Assembly: GCA_027625915.1 (NCBI GenBank)
Contig: JANTQA010000010.1
Span: 1,178,001 to 1,242,000 of the forward strand
DNA from: Anaeramoeba flamelloides
Lineage: Eukaryota; Metamonada; Anaeramoebidae
Direction: 5' to 3'
DNA: 64,000 bases
Shown here: one piece after another, positions 1-11,250 of the stretch
How the letters are laid out: each line of letters opens with the position of its first letter
Position numbering within the stretch: position 1 is the stretch's first letter
Translations under genes and position numbers: made by a program
The notes under the pieces: model-generated
Told to the model about the DNA's origin: nothing
Databases searched by the model: none
What the model saw: the letters and a program-made list of their open reading frames with translations, nothing else

Positions 1-650
1 CTTATACATTTCAAATTTTTGTAATCAGGGGTTTTCAAACTTCAGTTTACTGGTGAAAAGTTTCTTTATTTTTTTGAATAATGGACAGAACAAACCAAAT
101 TCGTATTTACGAAAAAAAAATGAATTTAACACTTTTAAATTACAAAAAAACAAGATGGAACTGGTTCTACAGATTTGTTTTTAATTTAATGAAAATTTTA
201 GAAATTCTTATTTGTGATTAGTTTTTTTTTATTTTTTAAATTTTTTTGTGTAATATTGATAATTTTTTATTAATGGTTGTTTTTTTCATTTTTTTAACTT
301 TGATTTTTAGGATCACAAATTTTATTTTTTAAAAAATTAAAGCAATATCTTATTACAAGTTACATCCCTTCAGAAATTATTGAAGATTAATACATCCAAA
401 AATCTAAAGGAATGGAATTAAAAAAAATTTTTTATTGCAATTAAAAAAATTCAAAATTTTACATTTGAAGCAATTTAGCAAAAAACAGTTCAATGGGTTT
501 ATCTAATTCTAATTTAAATATGTTTTTACAAATTTTAATAATTGTAATAAATGGAATAAACCATTTTATATTCGTTATTTTGAAAATTATCATTGTAAAA
601 TCTTTCACAATTCATTGGCAAATCAAATATTTTTTTTTGTTCATGTTCTT
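1..650 (+). repeat. Dispersed repeat family A, copy 1 (cut by window edge)
   Basis: This stretch matches, by eye at roughly 85-90 percent, the reverse complement of about 59150-59790. Shared landmarks are TTTTTGTAATCAG, TCAGTTTACTGGTG and a block ending AACAAGATG near position 150. The match weakens after about 650. No long open frame is present, although a 25-residue stretch read on the minus strand near 535-615 is also open in the other copy. The copy begins outside the window, so its left end is unknown. Confidence 0.75.
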
Positions 651-1761
651 TTTTTGATCCAACCTTTATTATTTCTTTCTTCGTTGTTTTAAAAGAAAAT
701 TTATTCCTTGAATATTCATAATTTGATAATAAATATGAAATATAAATATTAAACAAAAAAATCATTTTACTAATTTTTGGTTTGTTGTGACATATCCATT
801 TAATAATTAAAATTATTTTTTATTTCTTTTTATTATAATTTTTTGTTTTACTGTTTAATCATTTTTTAAAAGTGAGTTGAATATACCAAAATTCAATCAA
901 TTTCTTTTTGAAAAATTTAAAGTTATAAAAACTATTCAATTTTGATAAGAACCATTATGATCAAATAAATGATAAATATTGGTAAATTTTTTTAAAAAAA
1001 ATTTCAATTATTTTAAAAGAAAATCTCTTAACAATAAAAGAAATTAGAGAAATTCTTTGCTTATGCAAGTAAAAAATATAATTTCTTTTTCATTTATTAA
1101 ATTACCTCGGAAAATCTCATTATTAGAAATTCAGGTATTTATCAATTAATGTTATCTAATTTCAGATGGGAAATTATATTCATTATAATTTTCTCTTCTG
1201 TTTGTTTTGTTTAACCCTTAAAGAAATAGTAAACTTTTTTAGGTTCATTAGGTTCCTTGGGTTCCTTGGGTTACTTGGGTTAATTTGGTTACTTTGGTTA
1301 CTTTGGTTACTTTGGTTACTTTGGTTACTTTGGTTACTTGGGTTACTTGGGTTACTTTGGTTACTTTGGTTCATCTGATTGCTTTTCTATTGTTTAATTT
1401 GAGTAATAATTAATCCTGAAGCGTTGATTAAAATAAATCTCAACACACCATAATTATTAATACTGGCACTTGAATTTCAAATAGGTTAAAAGTTTCTTCT
1501 GTCGTTTTCTTTATCTTTAAGTAATGTTTTAGATTGGTATTTCTCACAAAAACAAGGAAAATGAATCAATTTTTTCACATTATTGTCGGAATTTTTTCAA
1601 ATAAAATGGGATTACTTGGTTTATTGCTTTTTTATTGAAAATTAAAACAAGATAGCAAAGTCAAAAGAAAAGGAAGTGTAATTATTTTCCCAATCAAAAT
1701 TTAAATAATAGTCTAATTTTGATAACTGTTAAGAATTTTTTTTTTTTTAGTAAAAAGGTGA
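651..1761. other. Non-coding, no gene seen
   Basis: AT-rich sequence with no supported exon. The only structure recognised is the 9-bp minisatellite at 1242-1376. Confidence 0.6.
1242..1376. repeat. 9-bp minisatellite, about 15 units
   Basis: About fifteen head-to-tail copies of a 9-mer, mostly GGTTACTTT with GGTTACTTG and GGTTCCTTG variants. Both strands are open through it because the unit is three codons long, giving Trp-Leu-Leu or Asn-Gln-Ser repeats. That is a by-product of the period and not evidence of a gene. The unit is not a known telomere repeat. Confidence 0.9.
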
Positions 1762-2228
1762 TAACTGTTGACAGAAAAATGTTGGACACAGAAAAATGGT
1801 TGGACACCATTTTTAATTGGAAACATTAGTAAAATTGAAAATCAAATCCTATTGATAACTAAGTGTCTTTTATATAAATCCAGGTTTAAAGGTGTTACAA
1901 GTTCATTAATCTGTGTTGTGTGTAGAATACTCATTTGAATGATTGATAACTAAAGTAGATCATGCTATTTTAACAAAAATCCATAGTTTTAGTAAAGTTT
2001 ACTATTAATTCTCAAAATGGTAATTTTTAAACTTGCTTTGGATTATAAGAGATTGGGTTTTGAAAAAGTAGAATTACATTAATTGTTATTCTAATAAGTA
2101 GATTATTGTTATTTTCTTTAGTTATTTCACAAACAAAAGAAATTAAAAATCATTTTCAGTTAATGTCCAAAATTAAAATTGCTGTACAACTATTTTTCTG
2201 TGTCCAACATTTTTCTCTCACAGTAAAT
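1762..2228. mobile_element. Short element with terminal inverted repeats (MITE-like)
   Basis: The left end around 1762-1850 and the reverse complement of about 2150-2228 share a block of 70-90 bp including GAAAAATGTTGGACACAG and a TTTTTAATT core. About 300 bp lie between the arms with no coding capacity, as in a non-autonomous DNA transposon. A clean target duplication was not identified. The right end lies just downstream of the 3' end of the minus-strand gene at 2369-3645. Confidence 0.6.
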
Positions 2229-2368
2229 ATCGAATTTCTTTGGATCTCAAGATCGTTCATAATTTTCAATTCAACCTCTTTTATTAGTTTTTTGAAGTTC
2301 TTTTGAAAATGAAAGTTAAAGTGGTTTTTTTGAAAGAATTCCAGCATATAAAAAAATTAAAAAGAAAT

Positions 2369-2759
2369 TTAAAAAGAAAAAACAAAGAAAAAAAAAACAA
2401 TGAACATACAGATAGGTCGAAAACATTCACGAACAAAGTCATAAGTTTGTTTTGATTGTTTGCCAAGTAAAACGGTAATTTTGTGTGATCGTTTTACAGC
2501 ACTTGATTCCCTTTCTAATTCTTCTTTGTTCTCAAGGTTTAATTCATTTATTTCTTTTTCAGGTTTTTCATCCAAAGTATTGATAGCATCGGCCATTTTT
2601 AAATCAATAGTTCTGTTCTCCAAAAGTGTAAATGGTGAACTTTTTTTTTCTTTTGATTCTTTTTCCTTTTCCAATTCTTTTTCTTTTTCTTTTTCTTTTT
2701 CATTTTCTTTTTCTTTTTCATTTTCTTTTTCTTTTTCTTTTTCTTTTTCTTTTTCTTTT

Positions 2760-2821
<62 letters not shown>

Positions 2822-3645
2822 GTTCTTTTTCTTTTTCTTTTTCTTGTTCTTTTTCTTTTTCTTGTTCTTTTTCTTTTTCTTGTTCTTTTTCTTGTTCTTT
2901 TTCCATTTTTTTCTGATTTTCTGTTTCCTTTACTTCTTGTGTGTTCTTTTCATTTTCTTTTTTTTCCTTTTCATTATTATTTTGTTTTTCCACCTCTTTT
3001 ACTTTTTGTGTGTCTTTTTCATTTTCTTTAGATTGGTTTTGAATGACGTTTTCTAAGGGAACGAGAGAAAGAAAATTTATGAATAATCTACAGGGTCCTT
3101 TTAAATTCACGTAATAGTATTTCGAGGAAATGTACAAATTTTGAAATTTTTTTTTATTTTTTTTTTTTACATTAAAAAAGAAAAGGAGTTTTGAGCAACT
3201 TGGTTCAAAAAAAAGAGTTAAAAATATAAATAAAAAAAAAAAGCCAATCAAAAAAGAAAAAGAAAAAACACTTACCATCGTTCATTAAAAACGATTTCAT
3301 TTCACCTGCAATAATTGACAATTTCATATCCAAAAATTCACGAATTATTTCAACCGTAGAGTTGATTTTTTCAGAATCATTCAAATTGATTTTTTCATCT
3401 TGTTCCCAAGATGGGAATTTAAAATTAGCTGTTATGTCAGACTGTTCATCTGAGCGGATATTGTCTGTGTTGTTTTGGCTCCAACCAAATTCGTTTTCAT
3501 CATCGTCTTCATCCAAATCATTTAAAAAATCAAAGTTATCATCATCGTCATCGTCATAATTAAAGATTTCTTCATCTTCGCTTGATGTCTGATTACTACT
3601 GTCATCAAAATAATCATCTTGATCATCGTCACCAAGATTACCCAT
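2369..3645 (-). CDS. Acidic, Lys/Glu-repeat protein of unknown function, two or more exons
   Basis: Exon 1 (3645-3276, ATG at 3645) encodes about 123 residues. They begin MGNLGDDDQDDYFDD and continue very Asp/Glu-rich, then give a helical segment around EIIREFLDMKLSI. The donor GTAAGTG at 3275 and acceptor at 3053 define a phase-1 intron of 223 nt. Exon 2 continues into a long Lys-Glu repeat coded by a CTTTTT hexamer array. A 39-nt homopolymer at 2762-2800 shifts the frame by one base, and reading resumes in another frame through ENRTIDLKMADAINTLDEKP to a stop at 2369. The shift is either a real indel or an assembly length error. A GTATGT at 2409 could be a further donor, but no partner exon was convincing. 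No known domain was recognised, so the gene is real but its function is unknown. Confidence 0.65.
2650..2915. repeat. Hexanucleotide CTTTTT array with 39-nt T run
   Basis: Repeated CTTTTT, with some CTTGTT and CATTTT variants, is interrupted at 2762-2800 by 39 consecutive T. It lies inside the coding region of the minus-strand gene, where it encodes alternating Lys and Glu. The homopolymer length is not a multiple that preserves frame. Confidence 0.9.
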
Positions 3646-6360
3646 TCCAAACTTTGGAAGAGAATTTAAAAAAAGTAAATTTTTTTTTTTATTTTGATTT
3701 TTTTATTTTGGGAAAAGAAAGAGAAGGAAATTTAGCACGGAATGAATTGTTTTTGTTTAGTTTTTTTTTTTAAGTGTTAATTATTTTTTAGAGTGGACGC
3801 GATTTTTGGTAATGTGTGATTTTTTTGTTTAAAAAAATAGTAGAAAAGGCAGCAACAACAAGAAAAAAGGTTCAAAATTTTGGGAAAAAAAACATACTCC
3901 GTATCCTAAACCAGTCATTTGAAAAACACAATTATTAAAATTTAGAATGTAGTTTTTTTTGAAAAAAAATGAAAGTTTAGGTTTACAATTTGAATTGTCT
4001 TTAAATATTTTTGAAAAAGATTGATAGGGCTTTTTGAAATTCTTAAAACTTTAAAAAAAAAAAAACCAGAAAAGTTTGGGTTCAGTATTTCTGTTCCTTA
4101 AATAAAAATCCTTGATGGCTTCTTCTTTTTTTATTTTTGATAGAGATTTTTAAAAAAGTTTTTTAAAATTATTGGTATGATTCTGAGAAAATTACTATAG
4201 TGAGAGATAATTTATGATTAGAAAATGAATAGACAATAAATTAAAACTGTGTTATCTAAGCAATTGATTTCAATTCAGAAAATAGATTTCTTAAATTTTT
4301 GGAGAAGTTTTTTATTAACTTTTGTTGAAGTAAGTTAAAATCTGTTTGGGTTTTTATCATAATTAAGAGTGAAAAATTACTAGGACAGGGGCCTAGAGTG
4401 TTATGTTTTGTATAATGAGATCAAATCACAGAATATCTGAAAAGAAAAAGTAAAAAAGGTTTCTACTGGTTTTTGGATAATAAATTTGAGAAAAATTTTC
4501 AGTTCCCTTTATCAAATATAGTTATTAAATCCCAAGTTCAACCTACTTCTTTGGTAACTCTTTTATAAAAGAGAATTATGGAAAATGAAGTGAAAATATT
4601 CACCCATTTTAAATTTAAATACCAGTATCAAAAATATAAAGAGATTTTGAATTTACAAACTTGTTTTCTTTATCTTTCATTTTTGAGACCCCTTTAATGG
4701 TTCTGGGAGAAATTTGATGTAAAGATTGAAAAATGAACCAGTAAAAATTCTGAAAAATTAAAAAGTCAAAAGTTACCAAAAATTATTTTAACAAGAAATT
4801 TTCAATAATAATACTTTGGTCTTAAGAAAATGGGGTGTCTGTAAAAAGAAAGTTTAAAACTCTAAAACCACCATCCCAATTGGAATTATCAAATCATTAT
4901 ATAAGAGTTACACCTTTTTCCAAAAAGTAGTAGAGACTCCAACACATGTTCTTATGCGTCAAATTACCTAGACCCATTTTAAGACAAGCACAAACTAAAG
5001 GAACTATTGTCAATTTTGTGGAAAAAGTCAGAATCTAATCTTGAAAATCAAATAATCGAGTAATTTATTTTTTCAATTCCAAAGAGTATAAATAACAAAC
5101 TGATATCATTAAAATCAGTTCTTTGATGATGTATATGTCCTTAATAAAATTAAGCACTATTTTTTTCTGATTAATATTTTTCGAAATTAAGAACATAACT
5201 TAATTCAATTAAACACTGTGATAATTTTTTTTAGAATAAAAACACTCTCAACTTTTGAATATCGAAAATATTTTTTGGAATTAGTGTGCACTTTTTTATT
5301 TTTTTTTGAAAAAATGGGGTTGAGAAAATTTTGAAATCAAAGAATAAGTTAATATATTAAATTAGAATACTTTTCCAGAAAGTTTATCCTTTTAGTTTAA
5401 CTTTTTTTTTATTCTACAATTTAAAACTAAAAAAAAAACATTTGAGGACCAAATTAGTGCCTTTTGTGAAAAGAAAATTCCCCATAATTTAGAATTTGTT
5501 TTTGTAAATGAGTTAAAACAAGATAGCGTATCTAAAAATATACATAATTTCAAGTTTGAATTCAATGTTTTTGGCAAAAAATGTTTTCAAGAAAAAGCTA
5601 AATTGAAACTTTATTTATTTTTATTTTATCATTTTGTTTTTTTAATTGTATTAATGGAAAATATTTGATCAGTTTTTCATTTTTAGTGTTTTTTGGGTCG
5701 TAGGGACATATTATCAATTTTATTAATTTACATTTATTAATTGGAATTTATTTTATTTTTTGAAAATATTTAAAAAATTGAGAAATAATTGTAAAATCAA
5801 CCCCTACATTAAATATATATGTTCTTAATAACACACCAAAATAATTAGAATACTGTATATTATAAATTAAAAACCATCAAATTAAAAAGTTATCAATTTG
5901 AAATTAATATTTAATTTTCTAGGTTTTAAAAAAATAATTTAGGATAATTTTTCATTCAATAGTTTGGCTCTTTTTATCATATTTTTTTGTTCAATAAATT
6001 GAAAAAAAATGATTCAGATTTCGGATTTGTTATAAATAAAATTATATATTTTTTTCAAGTTTAAAATACTTATTGTAATTTCTTTTTAATTAAGTAGATA
6101 TTTTCTACTATGTTATTTTAGAACTCAGTGGTTTCGTTTTTGAAGTATATTTTGGTACACTTCCTTTAATGGCAATAATATTTCTCTCTTCTTCTTAAAA
6201 AGAAAATAATTCTTTTTTGCAATAATTTGAAAATATGAGGAATTTTGAACTTTCTGAAAATAGGAAAAATGGAAGAAACTTTTCAAAACAATTACTCGTT
6301 TCTGACTATAATATTTAAAGTCAGTTTGGTTTTATAATAATCAGTTTTTTACTTGGACCA
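3646..6360. other. Intergenic, no gene seen
   Basis: The sequence directly upstream of the minus-strand gene starts at 3646. The whole stretch is AT-rich with frequent stops in all frames and no convincing exon. No repeat shared with the rest of the window was recognised by eye. Confidence 0.5.
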
Positions 6361-6363
6361 CCA

Positions 6364-6961
6364 GGAAAAAAAGTGAAGCAGGGAAAAAAGTTAAACACGG
6401 TTTTTAATTGGTAAAATTAATAGAAACTGAAAAATTCAGAATAAGATCAATTAAAAAAAAAAAAAAAAAATGATTAAAAACAAAATGTAGGATTTAGACA
6501 CAATAACAACTTTTTTAATAATATCTTTTGGTTTAGGGTTTTTCTTTTTGATTCTTTTTTTAAAAATTTGTAAAAAAAATCGACTATTTTTGAGATCTTC
6601 TTAACCACTAACCACAGATTTTGATAATCAAAGAGAGTTAATTTTTTTTTGCAGGTTTGATTGTAAATAATATGATGAATTATTCTTTGAAGTTAATTTG
6701 TTACTTTTATAAACTGATTTTGCTTTTCTTTTATAAATAAATCTTTCTTTTCATTTTCAGGTTCTATTAAGTTTGCCAATTAATAAACATGATTAACTAT
6801 TTTTCTCTGACTGAAAAAACATTCAATTAAAAACTGTTTTTTTTGTGCTAAGTCCGCAATTTTGTGGTAATTTGCTGATTTTTTCTTTTATTAATTGATC
6901 TTATCTTTTCTTTCACAGTAATTATTTACAATTAAAAACTGTGATTCACTTTTTTTCTTAG
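6364..6961. mobile_element. Inverted-repeat element of about 600 bp (MITE-like)
   Basis: The left arm at 6364-6453 contains GGAAAAAAAGTGAAGC, a TTTTTAATTG core and AAGATCAATTAA. The right arm at about 6890-6961 contains the same blocks in reverse complement, in the same order. A further partial arm with CAATTAAAAACTGT lies internally near 6825. The TTTTTAATTG core is shared with the element at 1762-2228, so the two may belong to one family. It has no coding capacity and no clear target duplication. Confidence 0.5.
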
Positions 6962-7059
6962 ACTCTTATTTCCGTTCTTGAAAAACTATTACTTCAATTT
7001 TACGATTACAAACCAAAATAATGATATCAAGTCTACAAAATCTTGTAGTAAAAGATAAT

Positions 7060-7360
7060 TGGAAAAAATCTCATGATCTCCAAAAATCAAAAAAAAAAAG
7101 TAATTGTTTTCTAATTAAATTAGGCTTCATTGAAGAAGCTTGAGATAAATTTTTCAATTGTAACTGTTCATAGAAGAACTTTCAGTCAAAATTTTTGAAT
7201 ACGATCCTTAATTTAAAACATTTTTGCTATTCAGTAGTATCTTCAAAGTTTTGGTAATCGGAAAAAATCAAAAGATCTTAAATCAAATTCCAAAAGAAAA
7301 ATTTTTTTCAAATTTAAATAGGCTTCATTGAAGAACTTGAGATAGATATTTCATTGACTT
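7060..7360 (+). repeat. Direct repeat, two units about 190 bp apart
   Basis: Two similar segments, at about 7060-7165 and 7258-7360, both begin GGAAAAAATC and both contain GGCTTCATTGAAGAA followed by CTTGAGATA. It lies just upstream of the membrane-protein gene starting at 7551. Confidence 0.6.
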
Positions 7361-7550
7361 TATTCGATTTTTGACAGTATTACAATAAAAGTACATTTAC
7401 AGATCATAATAATTTTCATCTAATGGTTTGTACCAGATTCAATTTTTCTTGGGAAATATCGTTTTTTTGATACAAACAAAATCATTTTTTTGTTTTTGTT
7501 ACTTTTTTCTTTCAATTAATTTTTTTTTCTTACTTATTTGTTCATCACAG

Positions 7551-8230
7551 ATGACAAATAATCCACCAAATAACAAAACAAATTTTCTACAAAAAGTGGT
7601 TAATGATCTTGGGTTTTTTGTTACGTGCATCTCAACTTTTTTTTGGGGGATTCTTATGTTTTTAGTTTCAATTTTTTTGAAATTTATGCATTTGGATTTA
7701 TTTATTTTAAGAAATTTGAAAAAAATAAAGCCACCAGGCTTAATAGTCCTTTCAATTATTCTCATTTCTTCGATTTCCTTTGTAATTTTTCACAACACTG
7801 AAAGTGGTAAGTTTCTTATTTCCTTTAAAATATTAAAACTTTTCACAAAACAAACAAAAAAAAAAACAACAAAATTAAAAAGCAAAATAAAAAACAACAA
7901 GTTCTTCGACACTAACTGTCTTCAAACAAGAATTTTCACCTCTTAAATTAAAGACTGTGGAATTGGCATGCAATATTCTTTTTGATTCTTAATACACAAC
8001 TTCGTTTTTTTGTTACTTCAGACAATCTGTTTTTGTTGTTAATTTCCTTCACAATTTTTTGTCTCGTTTCAAAAAAGAATTCTTTGTATACCCTTTCACA
8101 AATGGAAGTAGTAAAACAAGTTAATAAATACGATCGTCTGTCACCAATTAAAAAAAAAGAAAACCAAACAATTCCAAAAAACAAAACCAAAAAAGCCAAC
8201 AAACAAAAAGAAAGAAAAGTCATTAATTAA
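7551..8230 (+). CDS. Small multi-pass membrane protein of unknown function, two exons
   Basis: Exon 1 (7551-7806) begins MTNNPPNNKTNFLQ and exon 2 (8022-8230) ends KVIN. The 215-nt intron has GTAAGT at 7807 and a pyrimidine-rich TTACTTCAG acceptor at 8020-8021, phase 1, giving a 154-residue protein. Hydrophobic segments lie at about residues 22-48 (FFVTCISTFFWGILMFLVSI), 63-80 (GLIVLSIILISSISFVIF) and 88-102, followed by a Lys-rich tail. The layout suggests a polytopic protein of an internal membrane with a basic cytosolic tail. I do not recognise the family. The start was chosen at the first ATG of the hydrophilic N-terminus. The frame stays open upstream, but there it encodes only Phe-rich low-complexity sequence. 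Confidence 0.75.
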
Positions 8231-8426
8231 TTAAACTTCACAAAATTTCTAATGATGTTTACAAGAAAATCGGACCACTAACCCAGAAAATTCAATTAAA
8301 ACCTTAAAATAAATGATACCTTGCAAGTATAATTTAAATGGAAAGAATAACATAAATTGAAAACCATAATTACAACCATTCTTACATATATTTTCAAAAG
8401 GTGAGTAATCTAAGTTTTCAAAAAGT

Positions 8427-8870
8427 GTTATTAAAATAGCTTAAAAGAGTGAGCCACATGGTTTGAAGTAACACTTTTCAAAAAGTTAGTACAGTCCCAG
8501 GGCTTTTTAGCGCACATTATAAGATCACATAGTATGCACAAAATAATCAAATAAGGCACATAAAAAAAAATAATAAGTTACAAAAAAAGATAGGACATAA
8601 TAAAACACTCAAATATCTTTTTTTGATTTTCAAACAATAAACGATAAAAAAAAATTATGTGCCTTATATCCAGGAATTGTTCCTGAAAAAAAATTTTTTT
8701 TTTGTAACTTATTATTTTTTTTTATGTGCCTTATTTGATTATTTTGTGCATACTATGTGATCTTATAATGTGCACTAAAAAGTCCTTGTATCTAATTAAA
8801 ATTTTTAAGTGTGTTATTTAAGTGGTTTAAAAGAGTGAATCAAATAGTTTAAGCAAGACTTTTTAAGAAC
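8427..8870. repeat. Imperfect direct repeats flanking a foldback element
   Basis: A segment of about 60 bp at 8427-8485 (GTGTTATT then TTAAAAGAGTGA) recurs in the same orientation at about 8811-8870. The two lie on either side of the large palindrome at 8486-8800. Similarity is about three quarters by eye. They could be an older sequence split by insertion, or an outer part of the element. Confidence 0.55.
8486..8800. mobile_element. Foldback element, near-perfect arms of about 100 bp
   Basis: The left arm (8486-8589) and right arm (about 8694-8800) are reverse complements over nearly their whole length. Landmarks are CACATTATAAGATCACATAG, GTATGCACAAAATAATC and AATAAGGCACATA. About 100 bp lie between the arms, including a third copy of TTATGTGCCTTAT and a small central palindrome CAGGAATTGTTCCTG. 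There is no coding capacity. The few arm mismatches imply a recent origin, or maintenance by gene conversion between the arms. Confidence 0.85.
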
Positions 8871-9798
8871 TTTTAACCCACACTTTTTTAAAACAGCTGT
8901 ACCTTTTTTCATCTTTTCTCATTTTTGAAATCCCTTAATTTATCTCAAAGTTGAATTTATGAGAAATCTAAGACATTTTAAAAAAATATTGCAACTAAGT
9001 GTTCCAAAGTGTATCTAAAAAATATATCGAACAACTTCAAGAGTGCTTTTTTCAGGTCTGTATTAAAAACTTTTATTCTGACGGCTTTTGAAAATGACTT
9101 TAATTTGCTGTATTTTGATTTTTCGCTTCCTTTTAAAAATGATTCTATCAAACACAAGTATTTAATCATAGAGTAATTTCCAAAAAGTGTGACAAAAATA
9201 GTTTTTTCAAAAGTATCCCGAAGATACAGCTGATAAACTAAAATAGATCTATTGACAAACCCCAATAAACCCTTTTCCAAATGATTTTATTCAATATTGT
9301 GATTTCTGATTGTAAATTTTGGATAATTAATATGGAATTAACGAGACGGATCAACCATTTTAAAATTGATTTTTAATTCCATTAATCAACAAAGTCTGCA
9401 ATTTATTTAGATAATTTGCTATATATTTTTTCAAAAAAATAAATATTAAAGCCTATCAACTATTTAAAGTACTTTTGAGTATGACACATTGCTGTAAAAT
9501 CGAAAAGATTCTTTTCAAAATAGTTTTATTGGAATGATAAATTACATAAATAAAAATACAGAAAAAATAATCATTTCTGTGTTACCTATTTACTATTTTT
9601 ATGAACTTACTTTGGATTAATTAAAAGATACGCACTTTTAATTTACTTTGTTTTATTCAGACAAAATGCTTTGCAATTTGCTTTTGGTTTATCAAAAATT
9701 ATTACACAAAAAAGTTAATGTTTTTCTTGATATCAGATTTTTTGTAAAAAATGAGATAAAGTAAAAATCTTTTGATTTTATTTTTATTTATTTTTGAA
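8871..9798. other. Intergenic, one doubtful open frame
   Basis: No supported gene. A 100-codon minus-strand frame at 8978-9280 is open and not low-complexity, but it has no recognisable motif, no spliced context and no second copy here. Confidence 0.4.
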
Positions 9799-10312
9799 GA
9801 GAGAAAATTTCTTTTCTCCTGTGTGCCGTTAGTTTTTTTTTAATTTGAGAAATAAAAAGAAAATTGATGAAATTTTCGTTTTATTTCTCAAATTAAAAAA
9901 AACTGCCATTAGCTTTTCCAGAATTAGAAAGAATTTATTAAAATCTATGATTTTTCTCTATTCTTTCTAATTCTGGAAAACCGCGTTTAGTTTTTCTTGA
10001 GTTTTCTGTTTATTTGCAAAATCAATAAATTTTACATTCTTTGAAATAAAAATCAAGACTCAAGAAAACATAGGTACTTGACGACACTTGAAGGAACTTT
10101 CCATAAGTTTTTCCAGGAAACAAAAGAATCGAGTAAAAATCTGATGTTTTTTTATTTTGTATTCTTTTCTATTCTGAATAACCAAACCAAAAGAGTCCGT
10201 ATGGTGCCATAGAGAGCCTAGCTTTTCCGGAATTCAATAGAATAGAGAAAAATCTTGGATTTTACTCAATTCTTTTGAATTCTGGAAAAGTTAACGGCAA
10301 ACCAGAGGAATT
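9799..10312. repeat. Hairpin array 1 (at least five palindromic modules)
   Basis: Consecutive imperfect palindromes, each about 20-80 bp with a short loop: 9799-9819; 9833-9902 (arms with AATTTGAGAAATAAA); 9913-9980 (arms CTTTTCCAGAATTAG / CTAATTCTGGAAAA); 9991-10067 (TTCTTGAGTTTTCTG and its partner); and 10221-10290 (CTTTTCCGGAATTC / GAATTCTGGAAAAG). Short, more GC-rich linkers such as GTGTGCCGTTAG and GGTACTTGACGACACTTG separate them. The same modules occur in four other arrays of this window. No coding capacity. Confidence 0.85.
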
Positions 10313-10332
10313 AATAACCCCTCCCTTAAATT

Positions 10333-10338
<6 letters not shown>

Positions 10339-10370
<32 letters not shown>
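10339..10370. repeat. AT dinucleotide microsatellite
   Basis: Sixteen uninterrupted AT units directly downstream of hairpin array 1. Confidence 0.95.
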
Positions 10371-10378
<8 letters not shown>

Positions 10379-11250
10379 TCTATTAAACTTAAACGTATTA
10401 GTATCTGATTTATTTTAATGGATTTTAAGGATTTACAAACTAAAAGAAATTTACAAAAATGTTAAACCATTTTTATTTTGAATATTTAACAATATTCTTT
10501 TTTTATCAAATATTTCAACCAAAAATTAATCCTTGTGTGTATCAATATAATATTAATAATCACTGATATTGTCAAAATTAAATTCCAAATTAAAAATTAA
10601 AAAACGGCACAATTTGAAAAATAAAAATTGATTTCAAATTTTTTAAAACAACCAATACTCAAATTTTCTTTTGGAATAATTAACAAAAATTATTAACAAA
10701 ATCCTACTTTTTCAGAATGAATCTTTTTTTTTTTTTTTTTTTTTTATATATTGACAAGGCCAATTTGAAATACAACAAATAATCATTAAAAACAAATTTT
10801 TTATTGGAACAAAATAATTGTGTAATTTCAAAAAAAAAAAAGGATAACAAAATAAAAATTACTTTCAAAAAAATATTACTTTTATCAATTTGCTTGAAAA
10901 GTATATCAACCAATAAAATTATCCATATGGAAATGGTTGAAATTGTATAAAATTTATAATTTATACCGGAGGGTAATTCATTGGAATTAAAATTGAAAAT
11001 TGTTTATTGGAATTAAAATTAATAAATATTAAAATTTTACCTTCGTTTCACTTTTCACATTCCATTTTATTGAAAAAAAAATAAATTATGAATTATATCA
11101 CCTATTCTAATTCCCTTTCCCTTTCCCTTTCCATTTCCTTATCCTTATCCTTTCCATATTTTTTTTTTGAATAATATCTTCCTTAATTTTGATATCCACC
11201 AATAAACATAAATATTAAAACAAATAATATTAATCGGAATACAATTTTAG
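10371..11250. other. Upstream region of the SUN-domain gene
   Basis: AT-rich. It should contain the first exon or promoter of the gene at 11251, but none could be fixed. An ATG at 11088 is in the same frame as the downstream coding region but is followed by several stops. The segment 11088-11250 contains no GT that could serve as a donor. A CCCTTT-type repeat lies at about 11113-11150. Confidence 0.4.

Noticed and set aside
1242-1376. Telomere-like repeat
   Set aside because: The unit is a 9-mer GGTTACTTT/GGTTACTTG, internal and only 15 copies long. It is not TTAGGG-type and not at a sequence end.
1166-1378. Overlapping open frames on both strands encoding Trp-Leu-Leu or Asn-Gln-Ser repeats
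   Set aside because: They arise from a 9-bp tandem repeat whose period is a multiple of three. There is no start context, no splice partner and no non-repeat coding sequence.
2460-3056. Plus-strand Ser/Phe-rich open frame
   Set aside because: It is the antisense shadow of the CTTTTT-coded Lys/Glu repeat of the minus-strand gene.
8978-9280. 100-residue minus-strand frame as a gene
   Set aside because: It has no motif, no second copy, no splice context and AT-rich composition like its surroundings. It is kept only as a doubtful open frame.
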